Of a stretch of 41,976 nt of DNA, positions 34,795 through 41,976 are shown piece by piece. The stretch's first letter is position 1, and each line of letters begins with the position of its first letter. Below the pieces are notes generated by a model that saw only the letters and a program-made list of their open reading frames with translations, did no database searches and was not told the origin of the DNA. Both the position numbers and the translations under genes were made by a program. The DNA lies in assembly GCA_017443465.1 (NCBI GenBank), contig JAFRXO010000036.1, positions 1-41,976 of the forward strand, written 5' to 3'. Source of the stretch: Bacteroidales bacterium (GTDB lineage Bacteria > Bacteroidota > Bacteroidia > Bacteroidales > UBA932).

Positions 34795-35766
34795 CTATTT
34801 TTCCCGGACGTGCTTTCCGGACATATGATCTATCGAGATCTCCATTATCAGGGCATTGCGAGCGTTGTTGGCCATGTCCTTCTCGATGTCGTACCCCTCG
34901 GGGAAGTACTTAGCCCCGATCTGCCTCAGTAACCGGTCTTTCTCCTGACCATCAGTCACTTCCGCGATGCGCCCGAAGCATATGACACTGGTGAAGCAAT
35001 TCCACCACTCTCCGGGATTCCTGACAGGCTCTGAAAGCACTGTGAAGCACACTTTGTCATCGGCCCGGACTGCATCCAGCTTATGTCCGGCCTTGGCGCA
35101 GTGGAAATAAATCTTCCCGTCCAGATAAACGTAATTCACTGGCAGCCCGTAAGGATAGCCGTTCTCACCGTGAACGGCCAGGATCCCCCGCTGAGCCGAT
35201 TCCAGAACCGCCTCACACTCATCATGTGCAGCGGCCTGCTTGAAACGTCGAAGTTGTCTGAATTCAGTTTTTTCATAGCTTCCGTCAATCAGGGTCACTT
35301 GTTCCCCCGCCCGGACAAAACCCTCCCGGAACCACCGGTTTTCCTCCTTAAGAAAAGACGCATTACAACCCGAATCGTCCAGCCTATGCTCGATCACTGA
35401 GCCCTTGTCGATGATCTCATTGATATGCTCATCGATGTAATCATCCGTCATTGCAAGGCATATGAACCGGATGTCAGACAAATAGCTTTCAGTGAAGTCC
35501 TTCCTCCAATCATATGGGACATAGCATCCTTCGACGATGAGGTTCTGCCGGTTCTCGATGGCAGTCTTGATCATTTCGCGCACAATGGGCCACAGGTAAC
35601 CCGTCAGTGCATCATCATCCATCGGCGTGAGGGTGGTGTTACCACTGCGGATAAGCCCCATCTTCAGATGGTCGATAGAGAGGTACGGATACTTGTACTT
35701 CTCAAGCATCCGCTGCGCCATGAGAGTCTTTCCCGTGTGCGAGGCTCCTGTTATCAAGATAATCAT
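34795..35766 (-). CDS. P-loop kinase-like / NimA-like (PNPOx-fold) fusion protein
   Basis: A 323-aa two-domain protein. Residues 1 to about 172 are a small P-loop NTPase with Walker A GASHTGKT (7-14). Its NLIVEGCYVPYDWRKDF segment resembles nucleotide or aminoglycoside-type kinases. About 178-323 form a split-barrel flavin-binding domain of the pyridoxamine-phosphate-oxidase/NimA type: ECEAVLESAQRGILAV, NGYPYGLPVNYVYLDGKIYF, HCAKAGHKLDAV, EWWNCFTSVICFGRI. NimA-type proteins are linked to 5-nitroimidazole resistance in Bacteroides, but no such activity can be claimed here. ATG 35766, with a promoter -7 element 38 bp upstream. Confidence 0.82.
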   Translation of the reverse strand: MIILITGASHTGKTLMAQRMLEKYKYPYLSIDHLKMGLIRSGNTTLTPMDDDALTGYLWPIVREMIKTAIENRQNLIVEGCYVPYDWRKDFTESYLSDIRFICLAMTDDYIDEHINEIIDKGSVIEHRLDDSGCNASFLKEENRWFREGFVRAGEQVTLIDGSYEKTEFRQLRRFKQAAAHDECEAVLESAQRGILAVHGENGYPYGLPVNYVYLDGKIYFHCAKAGHKLDAVRADDKVCFTVLSEPVRNPGEWWNCFTSVICFGRIAEVTDGQEKDRLLRQIGAKYFPEGYDIEKDMANNARNALIMEISIDHMSGKHVREK

Positions 35767-35804
35767 ATGAAAACCCTACACTGAAGTGCTCCGTCTTCCG
35801 AAGT

Positions 35805-35812
35805 CAAAGTTA
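35805..35812 (-). promoter_or_regulatory. Promoter -7 element for the fusion gene
   Basis: TAACTTTG on the minus strand, 38 bp before ATG 35766, matches TAnnTTTG. The -33 half is not seen. Confidence 0.5.
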
Positions 35813-35835
35813 AACAAATGTTTACAGTGCCTAGG

Positions 35836-36051
35836 CTACCAGATATTTTCAGAGAAATCAATCATTTCGCCCCGGGCTTCTATATCCTTCATTTCCTGGA
35901 GAAGACTCCGTTCGAAGCCATTCTGAGGAGTTCTTGTGCCGGCGTGAAGGTAGAGCATAACTTCATAGGTGTCCAGATCCGGAGAGTTTACGTATGCCTC
36001 ATAGGATTCATAGACGTTCCCGTCAGAGTCTATATAGGGTTTATCTTTCAT
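35836..36051 (-). CDS. 71-aa acidic protein, function unknown
   Basis: The ORF begins MKDKPYIDSDGNVYESYEAY and ends MIDFSENIW. It has no signal peptide or membrane helix. The opening (D-G-x-V-Y-x-S-Y-E-A-Y) looks like a short beta-hairpin module. Support comes from a matching promoter -7 element 16 bp upstream and protein-like composition. The opposite strand ORF is antisense and is discarded. It marks the edge between core genes and the AT-richer island. Confidence 0.6.
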   Translation of the reverse strand: MKDKPYIDSDGNVYESYEAYVNSPDLDTYEVMLYLHAGTRTPQNGFERSLLQEMKDIEARGEMIDFSENIW

Positions 36052-36067
36052 AGATGGTATGTTTTGG

Positions 36068-36075
36068 CAAAAGTA
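36068..36075 (-). promoter_or_regulatory. Promoter -7 element for the 71-aa ORF
   Basis: TACTTTTG on the minus strand, 16 bp before ATG 36051, fits TAnnTTTG. No TTG at 19-20 bp. Confidence 0.5.
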
Positions 36076-36448
36076 ATAACAATTTGATTATTCCGATGCA
36101 GATGTCAAATATAGATAGGTTAGTTCATCGCTGCAAGAAGAGCTGCAGATGTGTTTACTAATTAGACCTAAGCACAGAGACGCTTCTACGAAATAATGGC
36201 CGCTCCTTGCATAACAGAAGCCTTCGTCGGAATACTTAAACAGCTCTCTGAGGAGTCTTATGATAAAAACAATAAGTAAAAAACAACAATAGCCTTTTGC
36301 AAAATTTCATCACGCGGGGTGACATTTATACTGTTGACTCTTAAAGAATAGTCTTTCGATACTTTCTTTTTTATACATCCTGACTACATCTTGTATTCTA
36401 GACACTACAGGAAAAAATGATTATCTTTACAAAAAGGACAATTCAAGC
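36076..36448. other. AT-rich intergenic stretch at the island border
   Basis: No convincing ORF, tRNA or repeat is seen over 370 bp. TATCTTTA at 36422-36429, 20 bp before the GIY-YIG gene, differs from TAnnTTTG only in the last base and could be the island operon's promoter. No direct repeat of an attachment site was recognised. Confidence 0.5.
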
Positions 36449-37099
36449 ATGAAAGACACTGGCTGCATTTACATCCTCACCAACCCATCCTTTCCGGAAT
36501 ATGTTAAGATTGGCTATGCCACCAACTTGGAAAACCGTCTAAAACAGCTCAACCGGAGCGAGACCATTCCTTATGCTTTCCGAGCGTACGCAATCTACGA
36601 GGTCGATAAAGCCCTCACCGACAAGGAACTTCACAAGCTGATTGATAAGCTGAATCCGGAACTTCGTGCCATCGATGAGTTTGATGGTAAGCCCCGTGTA
36701 AAAGAGTTCTATGCAATGACGAAAGAGGCTGCCTATGAGCTTCTGGAATGCATTGCCAAGATTTCCGGGACTATGGATCGTCTTAAGAAGGTTAAGCCGG
36801 AGGGTCATGAAATCGAGGATGAACAGATTGCCCAGGAGATAAAGGAAACCGCTCGCCGAGGTCCATTCAACTTCGGCGAGTGCGGGATTCCTGTGGGTGC
36901 CGAGTTGGTTTACGTTGAAAACGCATCTATCAAGGTAAAAGTCATCGATGACCGCCATATCGAATACCAGGGAGAAACAACTTCGCTATCTCGTCTTGCC
37001 CAGAGTCTCAAGGGCTTCAATCACCCTGTTCAGGGAACACTCTGGTTTACCTATAACGGGGAAATCTTGAACGCCCTTCGCGACCGTTTAGGCAAATAA
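36449..37099 (+). CDS. GIY-YIG nuclease (T5orf172/Mug113 type) with RAMA-like C-terminus
   Basis: A 216-aa protein. Residues 6-100 are a GIY-YIG nuclease domain: IYILTNPSFPEYVKIGYATN holds the two tyrosine/glycine strands (IY at 7-8, KIG at 20-22), LENRLKQLN the conserved Arg (30), and DKELHKLI a likely metal-binding Glu. The domain closes with VKEFYAMTKEAAYELLECIA. Residues about 135-216 (GECGIPVGAELVYVENASIK, TTSLSRLAQSLKGFNHPVQG, TLWFTYNG) resemble RAMA-type modules found in restriction and modification proteins, a judgement made by eye. It is first of three tightly packed genes (7-nt gap to the next) in an AT-richer region before a type I restriction gene, so a DNA-cleaving defence role is inferred. 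Confidence 0.85.
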   Translation: MKDTGCIYILTNPSFPEYVKIGYATNLENRLKQLNRSETIPYAFRAYAIYEVDKALTDKELHKLIDKLNPELRAIDEFDGKPRVKEFYAMTKEAAYELLECIAKISGTMDRLKKVKPEGHEIEDEQIAQEIKETARRGPFNFGECGIPVGAELVYVENASIKVKVIDDRHIEYQGETTSLSRLAQSLKGFNHPVQGTLWFTYNGEILNALRDRLGK

Positions 37100-37106
37100 C
37101 AAGATT

Positions 37107-38669
37107 GTGGAGCCCAATAGTCACATATCGCCATTCATTTCAGAGCATGCAGACCTTAAAGTCGGCCTGAATCAACTTGGACTGCGAAATGCTCCGGAGA
37201 TGCTTTTCACAGCATTGCTCCGTGGCCTCAACAACGTAACTGCCAGAATCCGTTACTATAGCTTTTATTGCTGGCTGATGGATGCCTTCTGTAGCCCTCA
37301 TGCTTCAGTTGATCCGAAACAGCAGCCTAAGTTCATCCGAAAGGCGGAGTATCTTCTGGCACTCATTCAAACGCAGACTGACGATGCCCTCGGAATTCCG
37401 GGTATTAACTACGCCAGCGCCAAGGCCAGTGACTCAAACTCCTCGATTTTTGACCTTCAGAAAGGGACTTATAACGAGTCTGGTGGCACGAGGACAGGCA
37501 CATACTTCGCTAATCCTGGCGGTGTTTTCGCTCAGTACTACGCTAGATCATTGAACGATATCAAGCTGATCGGCGAAAACGAAGTGTCGAAAAGGGATAA
37601 GCTGTATGTCGCATCCAATGGAGAAGGTTATCTCAACGGAAAAACACTTGCTAATGCATTTGCAGCCAGCATTGGGTCAGATAACATTTCTCTTTTTCTC
37701 CAATGCGTTGATGATGGTGTGGTCAGTCGAGATCAACTTGGTTCACTCAAAGAGAGATTCCGGATGAAATCCTTCGCCGATGCTGAAGAAGAAAGAGATT
37801 TGCTTATCAAACTTCTTTTGCAGGAGGACTTCCGAGGTTCTGACGAGGTTACTTATTACAGGAAAAACACCCTTCTTCTTTTCCTGGAATACATCAAGAA
37901 TCAGCCTGGGAATGATCACAATGTTGATTTCCCGAAATATGTTTACCAACAATACATCAAGGCACCATCACAGGACCCGGTACACGCTGGTTGGTATGCT
38001 TATTATTTGGATGATAACTATCAATACCAAGCGTCCATTCTGCTGAAAAACATCCTTGGAATCCTCAACTCTGGTCCCTATAAAGATCTTTGGGTAGAAC
38101 TAGAGGCATTGGTTCATGAGATTGCGAAAGGGATAACGGACGTCCTTTCGGCTCAGGGGTATTCCGGTACCGTTGAACATGTGTGCTCATTATTAAAAGG
38201 CGGAGAACCGCAGTGGCAGCAGAACAGGGGGGCTTATCCGGCGATGTCGGAGGCTTTGTTGAACTTGTTCTATCAAACTACGGTGAACGAGCCGTACTTA
38301 GAGTCTATAAAAGACATTCAGGCCCGTTATTTTGCGATGACTGGAGTGGATGATTTTTCTCGCTTCATCCAACTTTGCAAGGAACAGGCGCAGTGGCCAT
38401 TAGAAGACTTCATCCATGATTTCCTGGAGAAACAAATCATAAGGAAGCATTTCCGCGTTGCTATGCGGAAGTACCATCAGACAGGTATTGCTTCTTACAA
38501 GTTCTTGCTGGAAGATGGATATATCAGGTTCCTTGATGGCGTTGAGGCTACCCACATGGACTCCCGAATCGGCACCGTTGCGGATTTCCTTCGAGAGCTG
38601 GAATTGTATGATAAAGACGGGCTTCTTCCTCTTGGAGAAGAGTGCCTCGAGTTGGAGGGCCGGCTATGA
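37107..38669 (+). CDS. 520-aa protein of unknown family, middle gene of the nuclease operon
   Basis: I do not recognise this protein. It starts at GTG 37107, 7 nt after the GIY-YIG stop, with no better upstream start. The sequence is mostly alpha-helical and soluble, with no signal peptide or membrane helix. The N-terminal block MLFTALLRGLNNVTARIRYY then SFYCWLMDAF is the most distinctive part. A Gly/Ser-rich segment (TYNESGGTRTGTYFANPGG) is near residue 130. The C-terminus (HFRVAMRKYHQTGIASYKFL ... RIGTVADFLRELELY) could be a winged-helix-like end. No nuclease, ATPase or methylase motif is evident. It overlaps the PLD gene by 4 nt (ATGA), implying stoichiometric production and probably a complex. 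Confidence 0.75.
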   Translation: MEPNSHISPFISEHADLKVGLNQLGLRNAPEMLFTALLRGLNNVTARIRYYSFYCWLMDAFCSPHASVDPKQQPKFIRKAEYLLALIQTQTDDALGIPGINYASAKASDSNSSIFDLQKGTYNESGGTRTGTYFANPGGVFAQYYARSLNDIKLIGENEVSKRDKLYVASNGEGYLNGKTLANAFAASIGSDNISLFLQCVDDGVVSRDQLGSLKERFRMKSFADAEEERDLLIKLLLQEDFRGSDEVTYYRKNTLLLFLEYIKNQPGNDHNVDFPKYVYQQYIKAPSQDPVHAGWYAYYLDDNYQYQASILLKNILGILNSGPYKDLWVELEALVHEIAKGITDVLSAQGYSGTVEHVCSLLKGGEPQWQQNRGAYPAMSEALLNLFYQTTVNEPYLESIKDIQARYFAMTGVDDFSRFIQLCKEQAQWPLEDFIHDFLEKQIIRKHFRVAMRKYHQTGIASYKFLLEDGYIRFLDGVEATHMDSRIGTVADFLRELELYDKDGLLPLGEECLELEGRL

Positions 38670-41212
38670 ATACTCGATACTGCATCTTTGGTAGTATAGT
38701 TGAGAAGAGCGGCGTGAGTTATAACTCCGTCATTCTGACTACTTTTTCCTTTGACCCGGTGTTCTTCAATAATTATTACCTGCCGAAACTTCGCGCCGTC
38801 AATGCAACAAATATTCTTGTCCTCATAGACGCTGACCGTTATGATGAAGCGATGGAGCTAATTTACGGTGAGGATGGCTTGGCAAGCAATAATGCCTCGC
38901 TATCATTTACTCCAATTCGCATTAAGAGCCGCGGTAATGGCGTGTTCCATCCTAAGGTCGCTCTCTTTGTCGGGGAGTCTAAGTGTATGGCGCTGGTTGG
39001 GTCTGGTAATTTGACTTGTGGCGGAACCTCCTATAATGAAGAAGTCTGGAATGCCTTCTGTGCAGATAGTGCCACGTCTTCGGAGGCCCCAATCATCAAC
39101 GCTGTGTGGCGATATATTAATTCGCTAATTGGAGATGATTCCGAAAATGTAAAGGAACAGCTCAAATGGGTTACTGCCTTCAGTGAGTTGATGCGCGGGA
39201 TTTCAGAAAGCGTTCAGACCGTTCTCGAGAATGATGAAGAGCGAATATCTTTGTTATCAAACGAGCCGGGGTCTTCCATTTTTGCTCAATTAATGGCCGC
39301 CGTGGACGGTGTCACGGTAAAGAAGCTCTCCATGCTTGCACCATACTATGACACGAATGGAAGGGCCATTGCGGCGCTAATGGATACTTTTAACCCTGAG
39401 GCCGTTGATTGTTATGTGGATAACGAACGCGGCACGCTTCCCACTGGGCTTCCGGCATCCTACTTAGACCGCATCTCATTTCATAAGATTAAAGAAGATC
39501 GGACTCATGCCAAGATTCTACAATTGGAATCTGAATCAGAGACTTGGGTCCTCACGGGCAGCGCCAATATCACTCGGGCAGCGCTCGGATTGGATGGACA
39601 GCCGGGCAACGAAGAGGCATCTATCCTGCTTCAGGCAAAGGGTAAAGTGGATTACCTGAAGGAATTAGGCTTCGAGAAAAGCCCGATTGACATCTTGACT
39701 ATAGCCCAAAAAGGTGGCAATAAATCGCTATCTAAAAGTCATAAAGAAGTATCTATTCATTGTTGTGAACTATGGGAAGGCACCTATCGTCTTAAGCTGA
39801 ATAAAGATGTAGACAACGTAGATATCTGCATTTATCATCTTGTCGGAGTGCCGTCTATTCATCACTTCGATAGACTCACTTGTGTACAAGAAATGCCGGC
39901 ATCCCTAATGCAGGATGCCATCTCCTTAGTGTTGCAGCGAGACGGCGTAAATATTTCCAATCGTATTTATATTCTGGACCAAGAGAGTATCCAGAAGGGC
40001 TGTCCAGATAAGGTGATTAAGCAGCTTGCAGATCTCTTCGGTAAATCTGAGGGGACAAACTGGTGGAATAAAATAGCAGGTATCCTGGGAAGTGTCTATG
40101 TAGATGAACCTTCATCCTCAACCAAGGATTATGCTGGGCGAATGGTATCACGGACGAGCAAAAGTAAAGAGGATACCAGCAGTGAAGATGAGGGCCTCGT
40201 ATATGCTGCGGACTACGATAAGGTGGTTTTTAAACAGGACGGCTATTCCTCTCGTATTAACCAGCGTATTTTTGACTTCATCTTTTCAGGAATGCGCCAA
40301 GAATTTGAAGCAGAGGAATCGGATGAGAAGAATAGTATAAAGGAAGTGGAAGATGGAAAGGCTGCACGGGCTGAGAAAAAAAAGAGAGTTTTCATTGTTC
40401 ATAGCCCCAGCGCAATAAATGCCACTATGAACTATTTAATGAGGCTGGAGAAAAAGTATATAGCACCCTTGAAGGAGTTTGACTCCACGGATCTTATTCC
40501 TATAACGCTTAATCCTGACCCTTATCAGAAGGGATATCCTCCTTTGCCTGCAAGTCTTACTCATTATTCTGCCATTTTAGTTGCGGTAGCTTTAATGATG
40601 AGAGTAAGCAATGATAATGAGGAAGAGAAAAAAGAAGACGTTAAGAGTAGGATTAAGTACTATGCTTTGTGTCTGCTCAACCGATTCCTTCTTACGTTTA
40701 GGCGCAGTATTACTGTATCTCAAGAGTATCGTTCAATCCAACTCCAGAGAATGCAGCGCGAGTTGTTTGCCCACGGCCTGATTCTTCTGGGCCATTATTC
40801 TTGGGATGTTTGGAAACTTACCATTACGGTTCTAAATCTGTGTGATACTTTTGACCCCACCCATCCGGAATTATTACAACAGGCAGTTTCGGCTTTTGAG
40901 AATGAAATCAAAGAAGACTACATGAGTCTCAATTCCGATACTCTGGCATATATTCATCGCCTATTATCAAAGTTTAAGACTGAAGGCAGAATGTGTGAAG
41001 TAATCAAGACTGTCTCGGCGCCTGGGAAGTTCATTTATTACAACAGGAAACTGGGATATCTTATCTGCGACTCGGTAAAGAGGGGTTATGGGAAAGATCC
41101 TTTTTACGGGCATATCACTACACCTGCGCTAAAGGAAGGCCAAATGGAAAGAGTTTATATTCCTGAAAGTATTCGGATGTTACCAGCTGATTTCTTAATT
41201 AGTACTACCTGA
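38666..41212 (+). CDS. Phospholipase D-like (PLDc) putative nuclease, 848 aa
   Basis: Starts at ATG 38666, overlapping the previous stop as ATGA. A GTG 24 bp upstream is in frame but less likely. Two HKD-type half-sites are complete: FHPKVALF (His95, Lys97) with GSGNLTCGG (112-120), and THAKILQL (His281, Lys283) with GSANITRAA (298-306). This pattern of HxK followed by GSxN is that of PLD-fold phosphodiesterases such as BfiI-type nucleases and DISARM DrmC. The two sites would form one active centre in one chain. Residues about 350-848 are of unknown fold and mainly helical, with a charged linker near 555-585 (EAEESDEKNSIKEVEDGKAA). DNA cleavage is inferred from the fold and the neighbouring hsdR, and lipid activity is unlikely. 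Confidence 0.87.
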   Translation: MNTRYCIFGSIVEKSGVSYNSVILTTFSFDPVFFNNYYLPKLRAVNATNILVLIDADRYDEAMELIYGEDGLASNNASLSFTPIRIKSRGNGVFHPKVALFVGESKCMALVGSGNLTCGGTSYNEEVWNAFCADSATSSEAPIINAVWRYINSLIGDDSENVKEQLKWVTAFSELMRGISESVQTVLENDEERISLLSNEPGSSIFAQLMAAVDGVTVKKLSMLAPYYDTNGRAIAALMDTFNPEAVDCYVDNERGTLPTGLPASYLDRISFHKIKEDRTHAKILQLESESETWVLTGSANITRAALGLDGQPGNEEASILLQAKGKVDYLKELGFEKSPIDILTIAQKGGNKSLSKSHKEVSIHCCELWEGTYRLKLNKDVDNVDICIYHLVGVPSIHHFDRLTCVQEMPASLMQDAISLVLQRDGVNISNRIYILDQESIQKGCPDKVIKQLADLFGKSEGTNWWNKIAGILGSVYVDEPSSSTKDYAGRMVSRTSKSKEDTSSEDEGLVYAADYDKVVFKQDGYSSRINQRIFDFIFSGMRQEFEAEESDEKNSIKEVEDGKAARAEKKKRVFIVHSPSAINATMNYLMRLEKKYIAPLKEFDSTDLIPITLNPDPYQKGYPPLPASLTHYSAILVAVALMMRVSNDNEEEKKEDVKSRIKYYALCLLNRFLLTFRRSITVSQEYRSIQLQRMQRELFAHGLILLGHYSWDVWKLTITVLNLCDTFDPTHPELLQQAVSAFENEIKEDYMSLNSDTLAYIHRLLSKFKTEGRMCEVIKTVSAPGKFIYYNRKLGYLICDSVKRGYGKDPFYGHITTPALKEGQMERVYIPESIRMLPADFLISTT

Positions 41213-41228
41213 CTAATTAGATATTTTT
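41196..41228 (+). terminator. Possible terminator after the PLD gene
   Basis: TAATTAG (41196-41202) and CTAATTA (41213-41219) form a 7-bp stem with a 10-nt loop that spans the PLD stop codon, followed by atatttttc. The stem is AT-rich and weak, so this is tentative. Confidence 0.35.
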
Positions 41229-41235
41229 CAAATAT

Positions 41236-41727
41236 AACCAACCCCCATTTTCTCACATTACGTCTAGTCGTTCAATACACTACGCCAGTGAGATCGTATG
41301 ATGTAATGATAGGTGGATATGTGACGAAGTCGCGGACGGGAATTCGTTTTCTTGCTCAGCGATCAATCGCCACCTTGTACGATGTGTTGGATATGTTTGG
41401 CGTCATCATCGAATTCGATGCGCAGATGGTTGCCAATTAACTGGAGGCCTGCGATCTCTATCCCGATTCCTCCCTCGGCTATGCCATATATCTTTTATCC
41501 CTTTTGTCGCTCTCTTCTTATTTCGAGATTAGCCAATCTAGCTGTGATCTGGCCGAGACTCGTACCGAACAGTTCTGTGAAGAGATAACCGTCCCGAAGG
41601 AGATAGTTGCAACTCTATTGCTCGATGCCGGCGGAAAAGTGGTGTCAGCGTAGGGGGTGGCGGAGGTGGCTCCAACGATGATCTCACCAACTGGGACGGA
41701 ACGAAGAAGAAGGGTAGGCATTTGTAG
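41236..41727 (+). pseudogene. Decayed coding remnant, possibly the C-terminus of a mobilization protein
   Basis: Two plus-strand frames look protein-like but are broken. Frame A reads from about 41236, includes a 44-codon ORF from ATG 41306 (IRFLAQRSIATLYDVLDMFG) to TAA 41438, and continues past that stop (RTEQFCEEITVPKEIVATLL) to TAG 41651. Frame B then gives SVGGGGGGSNDDLTNWDGTK to TAG 41725. A Gly run followed by NDDL and WDG-lysine-rich sequence resembles, from memory, the tails of Bacteroidales relaxases. The stop and frame change suggest a pseudogene. It could also be fortuitous. Confidence 0.3.
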
Positions 41728-41845
41728 AAAGAGTCAATTACACAAACAGCGTGAGAAAGACGCGATAAGTCATTCTCGCTGACAATCATAGAAGAACATC
41801 GTAATCTATTATCTTTATTATTGAGGTTAAATCGGCGAAAAGCGT

Positions 41846-41853
41846 TAAATTTG
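41846..41853 (+). promoter_or_regulatory. hsdR promoter -7 element
   Basis: TAAATTTG, 34 bp before the hsdR ATG, is an exact TAnnTTTG match. A TTG lies at 41821-41823 with a 22-bp spacer, longer than usual. Confidence 0.6.
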
Positions 41854-41887
41854 CGAATAGCAAGAAAGCACTTTTACATAGCATATT

Positions 41888-41976
41888 ATGGCTGAAGGCA
41901 AATTCAACGAGAACACTCGTGTTCAAGTTCCTGCTGCTTTGCACCTTGTCCGGTTGGGATACAAGTATCTGTCGCA
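41888..41976 (+). CDS. hsdR: Type I restriction endonuclease subunit R, N-terminal fragment
   Basis: Only 29 codons are inside the window, beginning MAEGKFNENTRVQVPAALHL and continuing VRLGYKYLS. This opening (NENTRVQVPAALHL-RLGY-YL) is characteristic of type I restriction HsdR proteins, where it precedes the PD-(D/E)XK nuclease and helicase domains. The gene continues past the right edge, where hsdM and hsdS should also lie. Its position makes the region a defence island. Confidence 0.85.
   Translation, partial: MAEGKFNENTRVQVPAALHLVRLGYKYLS

Noticed and set aside
41352-41789. Small ORFs on both strands between the PLD gene and hsdR
   Set aside because: The minus ORFs are antisense to the Gly run (giving Pro runs) and the 78-aa plus ORF is unlike any protein. 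The remnant described instead uses the other two plus frames.

Overview
The window is a stretch of a Bacteroidales (Bacteroidota) chromosome. The evidence is Bacteroides-type promoters (TAnnTTTG -7 element, sometimes with TTTG 19 bp upstream), a complete Bat (aerotolerance) operon, a fimbrillin-like lipoprotein nuclease, ExbB-ExbD-TonB, and gene starts without strong Shine-Dalgarno sequences. I cannot name the genus. Core genes are GC-rich (about 60% in a line I counted) and nearly all housekeeping.

Layout. 1-333: four tRNA genes on the minus strand (Thr-Tyr-Gly-Thr), the order that precedes tufB in E. coli, so tuf probably lies just off the left edge. 418-5148: dxs and, divergently, two tandem MFSD1-like MFS transporters. 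5159-10314: ssb, aroE, a phosphatidylserine decarboxylase-like gene, an rRNA/tRNA 2'-O-methyltransferase and lysS. 10432-12645: recJ, convergent with and overlapping aroK. 12112-19919: a long minus-strand run exbB-exbD-tonB-rluB-era-parC-aroK. 20010-20840: truA. 20875-29188: moxR-DUF58-hypothetical-batA-batB-batC-batD/E, an envelope operon in which batD and batE are fused. 29199-36051: secreted nuclease lipoprotein with a 42-aa ORF in front, glyA, a FabZ-like hotdog protein, trmH, a small exported protein, a P-loop/NimA-like fusion protein and a 71-aa ORF.

36076-41976 looks like an acquired defence island. Base composition drops (about 47% GC in one counted line) and the core's very frequent CATATG palindrome (about 60 copies in 35.8 kb) is absent. 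The island holds a tight three-gene operon: a GIY-YIG nuclease with a RAMA-like tail, a 520-aa protein I do not recognise, and an 848-aa protein with two PLD-type HxK/GSxN motifs. After a stretch with decayed coding sequence comes the start of a type I restriction subunit gene (hsdR), cut by the right edge. The three-gene operon is the best candidate here for an undescribed system.

Other points of interest: the CATATG enrichment itself, three genes (recJ, trmH, aroE) whose promoter -7 element sits 3-6 nt before the start codon and so may be leaderless, the BatD-BatE fusion with a signal-peptide-like segment buried inside, and the kinase-like/flavoprotein-like fusion.
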